Below, piece after piece: positions 5,823 to 10,719 of a stretch of 10,719 bases of DNA (its first letter is position 1; the number at the start of each line of letters is the position of its first letter). The notes beneath the pieces were generated by a model. The model worked only from the letters and a program-made list of their open reading frames with translations. It did no database searches and was not told the origin of the DNA. Source of the stretch: Alphaproteobacteria bacterium (GTDB taxonomy: Bacteria > Pseudomonadota > Alphaproteobacteria > Puniceispirillales > UBA1172); the NCBI GenBank assembly GCA_021296375.1, contig JAGWAQ010000044.1:1-10719 (forward strand), read 5' to 3'. The position numbers were made by a program, and so were the translations under genes.

Positions 5823-7499
5823 ATGGGGTTGGCGCGGTCAGATGTTGCGCGTAAGACCACTTCACTCATCGGGGTGGAGTCGGGCTGGCCATTGCTGCAA
5901 CTGTTGATGAGCCTTGCGCTGTTTGCGCCGGTGCTGGCACTGGTGGTGACCGCCTTCGGGGATACCGGCGGCATCATGGGGCATCTGGTGGACACGGTGC
6001 TGGGGCGGTATCTCACCACCACGGTTCAGCTGATGGCGGGGGTGGCGCTGGTGGCGCTTGTCTTTGGGGTCAGCTCCGCCTGGCTTGTCAGCCGATATGA
6101 CTTCCCCCTGCGCGGTGCGCTCGAATGGATGCTGGTTCTGCCCGCCGCTGTTCCTGCCTATATCATCGCCTACACCTATACCGATTTTCTGGAATACGCC
6201 GGGCCTGTGCAAACCGCCATCCGTCACCTTTTTGGCTACACGACGTCACGGCAATATTATTTTCCGGAAATACGCTCGCTCGGCGGCGCCATGCTGGTGA
6301 TGGGGGCGGTGCTTTACCCTTATGTTTATGTCGCCACACGAACCGCCTTTCGCCTGACCTCAACCCGATTGTTTGAAGCGGCGCGGCTGGCGGGGGGCAA
6401 TATTTTCACCACCATCGCCCTGCCCCTGGCGCGACCGGCAATCGTCGCTGGTCTTGCGCTGGTGATGATGGAGGTGGTGTCGGATTTTGGCACGGTGGAA
6501 TATTTCGCCCTCGACACCCTGACTTTGGGTATTTTCAACGTCTGGCTTGGCATGGGCAATATGGCGGCGGCGGCGCGCATTGCCCTCTTGGCGTTCGTGC
6601 TGGTGGTGGCCTTGCTGGGGCTGGAACGCTGGGCGCGGTCAGGGCGCAATATCGCCAATGAAGGCCGCGGCCAGACCGGTGTTCCCCAGATCAAGGTAAC
6701 GGGCTGGCGTGGCACGGGGTTGATGGTGTTGGGGTTGATCCCGATTGCCCTTGGTTTCGTCATCCCGGTTGCCGTGTTGTCGGGTTTTGTCCTGTCGGGG
6801 TTGGGGGCAGGCGCCCCTGAGGGCACCTTCGCGGCGATCAAGAACACCGTGCTGGTGGCGGGGGTCAGCAGCCTGTTGATTATGGTGATGGCGGTGGTGA
6901 TCGGCGTCATCGCACGCTATCGCGCGGGGCGGCTCGGGGCCGTCATGGCGGGGGTGTCCTCGTCGGGCTATGCCGTGCCGGGGACAATCCTGGCGATCGG
7001 TGTGCTGGGCTGCGTTTACGGGATCGATGCGCTGGCGCGTCAGCTGTTCGGCGTGGCGGTGTTCGGGCTGTTGACCGGCAGTCTGGTGGTGCTGGTTTTT
7101 GCCTATTTGGTGCGCTTTCAGGCGGTGGGTTATGGCATGGTGCAAGCCGGGCTGAACCGCATTCCGCCCAATATCATGCCCGCCAGTCAGGTGATGGGGC
7201 ATGGGTTTGTCAGCTCTGTTACGCGGGTGGTGCTGCCACTGCTGCGGCCGTCTTTCCTGGCGGGGCTGTTGGTGGCCTTTGTCGATATCATGAAAGAACT
7301 GCCGATGACGCTGTTGCTCAGCCCGTTTAATTTTGAAACCCTGGCGACCATTACCTATCAATACGCCAAGGATGAAATGCTGGAAGAGGCGGCGTTACCG
7401 GCCTTGATGATCGTGCTGGCGGGGTTGATCCCTGTCGTGATTATCAACCGGTCATTGTCCGCTCGTCGCCATTCTTTTGAAGCCAATCGCCGAAAATGA
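5823..7499 (+). CDS. Fused two-domain iron(III) ABC transporter permease (FbpB/SfuB type)
   Basis: This 558-residue inner-membrane protein should form the channel for periplasmic iron(III) or a related metal chelate. It has two tandem binding-protein-dependent permease domains, about residues 20-280 and 295-555, with roughly six hydrophobic segments each. The ATPase-contact (EAA-like) loops are EAARLAGGNIFTTIALPLARP from about 185 and ASQVMGHGFVSSVTRVVLPLLRP from about 454. The stretch LPAAVPAYIIAYTYTDFLEY and the following YYFPEIRSLGGA are characteristic of iron(III) permeases. The ATG at 5823 is chosen because GGGGAGAAGG (5807-5816) precedes it at ideal spacing; a TTG start at 5763 would place the start next to the operator and lacks such a site. 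No periplasmic binding protein or ATPase gene is in the window, so it must pair with products encoded elsewhere. Its stop overlaps the methyltransferase start. Confidence 0.92.
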   Translation: MGLARSDVARKTTSLIGVESGWPLLQLLMSLALFAPVLALVVTAFGDTGGIMGHLVDTVLGRYLTTTVQLMAGVALVALVFGVSSAWLVSRYDFPLRGALEWMLVLPAAVPAYIIAYTYTDFLEYAGPVQTAIRHLFGYTTSRQYYFPEIRSLGGAMLVMGAVLYPYVYVATRTAFRLTSTRLFEAARLAGGNIFTTIALPLARPAIVAGLALVMMEVVSDFGTVEYFALDTLTLGIFNVWLGMGNMAAAARIALLAFVLVVALLGLERWARSGRNIANEGRGQTGVPQIKVTGWRGTGLMVLGLIPIALGFVIPVAVLSGFVLSGLGAGAPEGTFAAIKNTVLVAGVSSLLIMVMAVVIGVIARYRAGRLGAVMAGVSSSGYAVPGTILAIGVLGCVYGIDALARQLFGVAVFGLLTGSLVVLVFAYLVRFQAVGYGMVQAGLNRIPPNIMPASQVMGHGFVSSVTRVVLPLLRPSFLAGLLVAFVDIMKELPMTLLLSPFNFETLATITYQYAKDEMLEEAALPALMIVLAGLIPVVIINRSLSARRHSFEANRRK

Positions 7500-8134
7500 C
7501 GACCTGCCGCTTATGCCATGCCGACGCCGCCCCCCTGATGGCGGATGATGTGGCCTATTGGCATTGCCCGGTCTGTGATTTGCGCTTTATGGATGCCGCC
7601 TCCCTGCCGGAAGCGAAGGCCGAAAAAGCCCATTATGACCGCCATAACAATGATCTTGATGACCCGAATTACCGGCGGTTCCTCAATCGGCTTGCGGAAC
7701 CATTGCTGGCGGAATTATCAACCCGTCAAGGGGCGCTGGATGTGCTTGATTTTGGCGCCGGTCCCGGGCCGTTGCTGGCCCGGATGCTGACCGAAGCGGG
7801 GTGCCGCACCGCGATTTATGACCCGTTTTATGCCCCTGATCAGGACGTGCTGAGGCGCCGGTATGACGTCATCACCGCAACCGAAGTGGCGGAGCATTTC
7901 CACCGGCCGCGCGCCATGTTTGACCAGCTTCATCAATTGCTGAATCCCGGAGCGGTGCTGGCGATCATGACCGGCGTGGTGACGGAAGACGTGGATTTCG
8001 CCCGCTGGCATTATCGCCGAGACCCCACCCATGTGGCGTTCTACAGCCGCGCAACGCTGGCCTTTATCGCCGGGCTTTATGGCTATGGCATGGCGATGCC
8101 GCATCCAAATGTGGTGATCTTCCGCGCCGACTGA
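7496..8134 (+). CDS. Class I SAM-dependent methyltransferase with N-terminal Cys4 knuckle
   Basis: This 212-residue predicted cytoplasmic methyltransferase has an unidentified substrate. Residues 1-30 hold two CxxC pairs, C4/C7 and C24/C27, which should bind zinc. The Rossmann-like domain follows: motif I DFGAGPG at 85-91, an acidic residue ending the second strand (YDPF, D109), ITATEVAEHFHRP at 126-138 as the post-II region, and LLNPGAVLAIMTG at 148-160. The C-terminal WHYRRDPTHVAFYSRATL is typical of this COG2227-like group. It is short and has no obvious extra substrate domain. The ATG overlaps the permease TGA (ATGA), so translation is probably coupled to that of the transporter, although no functional link is known from this family. 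The only ribosome-site-like sequence is weak, which fits reinitiation. Confidence 0.88.
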   Translation: MTTCRLCHADAAPLMADDVAYWHCPVCDLRFMDAASLPEAKAEKAHYDRHNNDLDDPNYRRFLNRLAEPLLAELSTRQGALDVLDFGAGPGPLLARMLTEAGCRTAIYDPFYAPDQDVLRRRYDVITATEVAEHFHRPRAMFDQLHQLLNPGAVLAIMTGVVTEDVDFARWHYRRDPTHVAFYSRATLAFIAGLYGYGMAMPHPNVVIFRAD

Positions 8135-8148
8135 CTTGCGGCGGGATA

Positions 8149-8174
8149 TTGAAAACATCGCCTCGGCCTCCCAT
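8149..8174 (+). promoter_or_regulatory. Candidate heat-shock (RpoH, sigma-32) promoter of clpB
   Basis: TTGAAA at 8149-8154 and TCCCAT at 8169-8174 are spaced by 14 bases. They match the CTTGAA/CCCCAT pattern of sigma-32 promoters well, apart from one base in each box. The site lies in the gap before clpB, a classical heat-shock regulon gene. Transcription would begin around 8182, giving a leader of about 95 bases. Confidence 0.5.
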
Positions 8175-8196
8175 ATGCAGAGTAACGGGAAACCGT

Positions 8197-8234
8197 CCCC
8201 CATGCCGGAAGGGTGGGGGCTTCACGCTGAAGCC
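8197..8234 (+). other. Two overlapping hairpins in the clpB leader
   Basis: CCCCCA (8197-8202) pairs with TGGGGG (8214-8219) around an 11-base loop. GGCTTCA (8218-8224) pairs perfectly with TGAAGCC (8228-8234) around a three-base loop. The two stems share bases 8218-8219, so they compete or stack. No T tract follows either, so they are weak terminator candidates for the methyltransferase gene. They may instead stabilise or tune the clpB message. About 30 bases separate them from the ribosome site. Confidence 0.5.
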
Positions 8235-8275
8235 GGATGGCGCCGTTTGGGCCAGATGGCAGGATGGAGAATGAC

Positions 8276-10719
8276 ATGAATATGGAAAAATTGACCGCGC
8301 TTGTCCGCAACGCGCTGGGGGAAGCCCAGAATATTGCGCTGACTTCTGACCACCAACGCCTGACGACGGAACATCTCCTGCTGGCGCTTCTTGACCATGA
8401 AAACACCATTGCCTCGGTGCTGATCGACCGCGCGGGCGGCGATAGCGTCAGGCTGAAAGAACTGCTGGCGGAGGCCGTCGCCCAGATGCCGAAAGTCACC
8501 GGCGGAGGCGCCGGGCAATTGAGCCTTGATCCCGCCCTTGCCAAGGTGATGGCGGCGGCGGAAAAGGACGCCCGCGCCCGCGGTGATCAGTTTGTGGCGG
8601 CGGATATGATGGTCGCGGCGATGGCGGCATCGGGCGGTTCTGCCGCCAAGCTGATGGCGAAAGCCGGGGTTGATCCGGCGCGCATCAAATCGGCGCTGGA
8701 TGCCCAGCGCAAGGGCCGCACCGTCGATAGCGACCAGGGCGAGGATGCGTTTGAAGCGCTCAATAAATACGCCACCAACCTCACCGATCGGGCGCGCAAG
8801 GGCAAGCTTGACCCGGTCATCGGGCGTGACGCTGAAGTCCGCCGGGCGATCCAGATCCTGTCGCGGCGCACCAAGAACAATCCGGTGCTGATCGGTCAGC
8901 CCGGGGTCGGGAAAACCGCCATTGCCGAAGGGCTGGCGCAACGTATTGTCAACCGCGATGTGCCGTCGGCCTTGCTCGACAAAACGCTCTTGATGCTCGA
9001 CATGGGGGCGCTGGTGGCGGGGGCGAAATACCGCGGCGAATTCGAAGAACGGCTGAAGGCGGTGCTGAAAGAGGTTGAGGATCAGGACGGCCAGGTCATC
9101 CTGTTTATTGATGAAATGCATCAGCTCGTCGGGGCAGGAAAAACCGACGGGGCGATGGATGCCTCGAACCTGCTCAAGCCTACCCTGGCGCGGGGGGAAT
9201 TGCATTGCATCGGCGCCACCACTCTTGATGAATACCGCAAGTATATTGAAAAGGATTCGGCCCTCGCGCGGCGGTTCCAGCCGGTTTATGTTGATGAGCC
9301 GACGGTCGAAGACACGGTGTTTGTGCTGCGGGGGCTGAAAGAGAAATACGAGCTGCACCATGGCGTCCGCATCAGCGATGACGCGATCATCGCGGCGGCG
9401 CGACTGTCGAGCCGCTATATTAACGAGCGGTTCCTGCCTGATAAGGCGATCGATGTCATGGACGAGGCGGCCAGCCATCTGCGCATCCAGTCCGACAGCA
9501 AGCCCGAAGAGCTGGACCGCATTGACCGCCAGATCATCCAGCTCAAGATCGAGCAGGCGGCCCTCAACAAGGAAAGCAACAGCCGCAAGGAAAAACGCCT
9601 CGGGGCGATTGAAAATGAACTGGCGGAACTGGAGGCACGGTCAAAAGACCTGACGGCGGAATGGCAGGCCATGACCGCCCAGCGTGATCAGGTGACCGCG
9701 CTTCAGCAGCAGCTGGAGGACGCCCGTCATGAACTGGCCGTCGCGCAACGTGACGGCGCGCTGGAAAAAGCCGCGGAGCTGACTTACGCGACCTTGCCGA
9801 CTATTGAGCAAGAGCTGGCCGCCACCAAAGAGGCGGTGACGCAATCGGCGCATTTCAACGAAGATGTTGATGCCCATCATATCGCCCAGGTGGTCTCCAG
9901 CTGGACGGGGATTCCTGTTGATAAAATGCTGCAAGGCGAGCAGGAACGCTTGCTCAACATGGAGGCGGTGCTGGCGCAATCGGTGGTGGGGCAGGATGAG
10001 GCGATCGCCGCTGTCGCCAACGCCACGCGTCGGGCGCGCGCCGGCATCAGTGACCCGAACCAGCCGATCGGCAGTTTCCTGATGCTTGGGCCAACGGGGG
10101 TCGGGAAAACCGAGCTGGCGAAATCCCTTGCTCATTTTCTGTTTGATGACCCGGCGGCGATCCTGCGGATGGACATGTCGGAATACATGGAAAAGCACGC
10201 CGTGTCGCGGCTGATCGGCGCGCCCCCGGGCTACGTCGGCTATGAAGATGGCGGCAGCCTGACGGAAGCGGTGCGGCGGCGGCCTTACCAGATCATCCTG
10301 TTTGATGAGATCGAAAAGGCCCATCCCGATATCTTTAATGTGCTGCTGCAGGTGCTGGATGAAGGCCACCTGACCGATGGCCAGGGGCGGCGCGTGGATT
10401 TCCGCAATACGCTGATCTTGCTGACGTCGAATATCGGGGCGGATCACCTGCTTGCCTTGCCCGATGGCGGGGCGTCGGATGACGCGCGCGAGGCGGTGAT
10501 GGCGGATCTCGCCCAGACCTTCCGGCCGGAGTTTCTGAACCGTCTGGATTCCACCATCCTGTTCCGGCGCCTCGGGCGCGATGACATGGCGACGATTGTC
10601 GATATTCAGCTCGGGCAATTGACGGCGCGGCTGGCGGAGCAGGGGATCGACATCAGCGTGACGTCATCGGCGCGGCTGTGGCTGGGGGATCGCGGCTATG
10701 ACCCGCAATACGGCGCCCG
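8276..10719 (+). CDS. clpB: Chaperone disaggregase ClpB (Hsp100), 3' end cut by the window
   Basis: This hexameric cytoplasmic AAA+ disaggregase works with DnaK to pull proteins out of aggregates. The 814 complete codons seen are uninterrupted. The N domain spans about residues 1-145. In NBD1, Walker A GQPGVGKT is at 207-214, the pore loop is AKYRGEFEER, Walker B is ILFIDEMH with E280, and the arginine fingers are in LARRF. The coiled-coil middle domain, about residues 410-525, marks ClpB rather than ClpA. In NBD2, Walker A GPTGVGKT is at 605-612, the pore loop is GYVGYEDGG, Walker B is ILFDEIEKAHPD with E678, and FLNRLD carries the arginine finger. Serine follows GGS where many ClpBs have tyrosine. 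The window ends in the sensor-2 motif YGA plus CG, which must encode Arg. Roughly 45 residues are missing. The ATG at 8276 follows GGAGA (8266-8270) and gives the usual MNMEKLT start. Confidence 0.97.
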   Translation, partial: MNMEKLTALVRNALGEAQNIALTSDHQRLTTEHLLLALLDHENTIASVLIDRAGGDSVRLKELLAEAVAQMPKVTGGGAGQLSLDPALAKVMAAAEKDARARGDQFVAADMMVAAMAASGGSAAKLMAKAGVDPARIKSALDAQRKGRTVDSDQGEDAFEALNKYATNLTDRARKGKLDPVIGRDAEVRRAIQILSRRTKNNPVLIGQPGVGKTAIAEGLAQRIVNRDVPSALLDKTLLMLDMGALVAGAKYRGEFEERLKAVLKEVEDQDGQVILFIDEMHQLVGAGKTDGAMDASNLLKPTLARGELHCIGATTLDEYRKYIEKDSALARRFQPVYVDEPTVEDTVFVLRGLKEKYELHHGVRISDDAIIAAARLSSRYINERFLPDKAIDVMDEAASHLRIQSDSKPEELDRIDRQIIQLKIEQAALNKESNSRKEKRLGAIENELAELEARSKDLTAEWQAMTAQRDQVTALQQQLEDARHELAVAQRDGALEKAAELTYATLPTIEQELAATKEAVTQSAHFNEDVDAHHIAQVVSSWTGIPVDKMLQGEQERLLNMEAVLAQSVVGQDEAIAAVANATRRARAGISDPNQPIGSFLMLGPTGVGKTELAKSLAHFLFDDPAAILRMDMSEYMEKHAVSRLIGAPPGYVGYEDGGSLTEAVRRRPYQIILFDEIEKAHPDIFNVLLQVLDEGHLTDGQGRRVDFRNTLILLTSNIGADHLLALPDGGASDDAREAVMADLAQTFRPEFLNRLDSTILFRRLGRDDMATIVDIQLGQLTARLAEQGIDISVTSSARLWLGDRGYDPQYGA

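Noticed and set aside
8197..8234. Intrinsic terminator for the methyltransferase gene
   Set aside because: Neither stem is followed by a run of T, and both lie downstream of the candidate clpB promoter.
8222..9478. Long 418-codon open frame on the minus strand, and a second at 9641-10618
   Set aside because: Both lie antisense to clpB, whose protein is fully recognisable in the + frame. Their translations are rich in Arg, His and Gln and show no family motif, as expected for shadows of GC-rich coding sequence.

Overview
The window is a compact, GC-rich stretch of bacterial chromosome with every recognisable gene on the + strand and no gene-free stretch longer than 300 bases. An alphaproteobacterium is the likely source. 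The main reason is the Fur-family protein, which resembles the alphaproteobacterial Fur/Mur type (no CxxC metal pair, a DHPD-x4-YRR motif, an HHEHL cluster). The fused two-domain iron(III)-type permease and the GntR/DapA-like/ALDH/FAD-oxidase layout are also common there. The genus cannot be read from the sequence alone.

Region 1 (1-5135) looks like a catabolic operon. A GntR/FCD regulator is followed by an imperfect 17-18 bp tandem repeat that begins inside its stop region. Next come a DapA-family Schiff-base lyase/aldolase, a PuuC-like aldehyde dehydrogenase whose start overlaps the lyase stop (ATGA), and a DAO/PuuB-like FAD amine oxidoreductase starting one base after the dehydrogenase stop. 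After a hairpin-bearing gap there is a stand-alone MOSC-domain protein. The three enzymes could oxidise an amine or N-substituted amino acid, cleave or deaminate a keto-acid-type intermediate, and oxidise the resulting aldehyde. The substrate is not determined. Hydroxyproline-type and polyamine-type routes are the two nearest known models, and neither fits completely.

Region 2 (5136-8134) is iron-related. A small Fur/Mur-like regulator has a candidate promoter and is followed by a C-rich, G-poor tract that may be a Rho site. Next is a strongly dyadic Fur-box-like operator directly upstream of a fused FbpB/SfuB-type iron(III) ABC permease. No binding-protein or ATPase gene for it is seen here. 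The permease stop overlaps the start of a small SAM-dependent methyltransferase with an N-terminal Cys4 knuckle.

Region 3 (8135-10719) is the disaggregase gene clpB. It is preceded by a sigma-32-like heat-shock promoter candidate and two hairpins in the leader. The gene is intact but cut by the window end in its sensor-2 motif, roughly 45 residues before the expected C-terminus.

Most genes belong to familiar families. The points most worth a second look are the unassigned DapA/ALDH/FAD-oxidase/MOSC module, the operator architecture ahead of the orphan permease, the permease-methyltransferase coupling, and the clpB leader.
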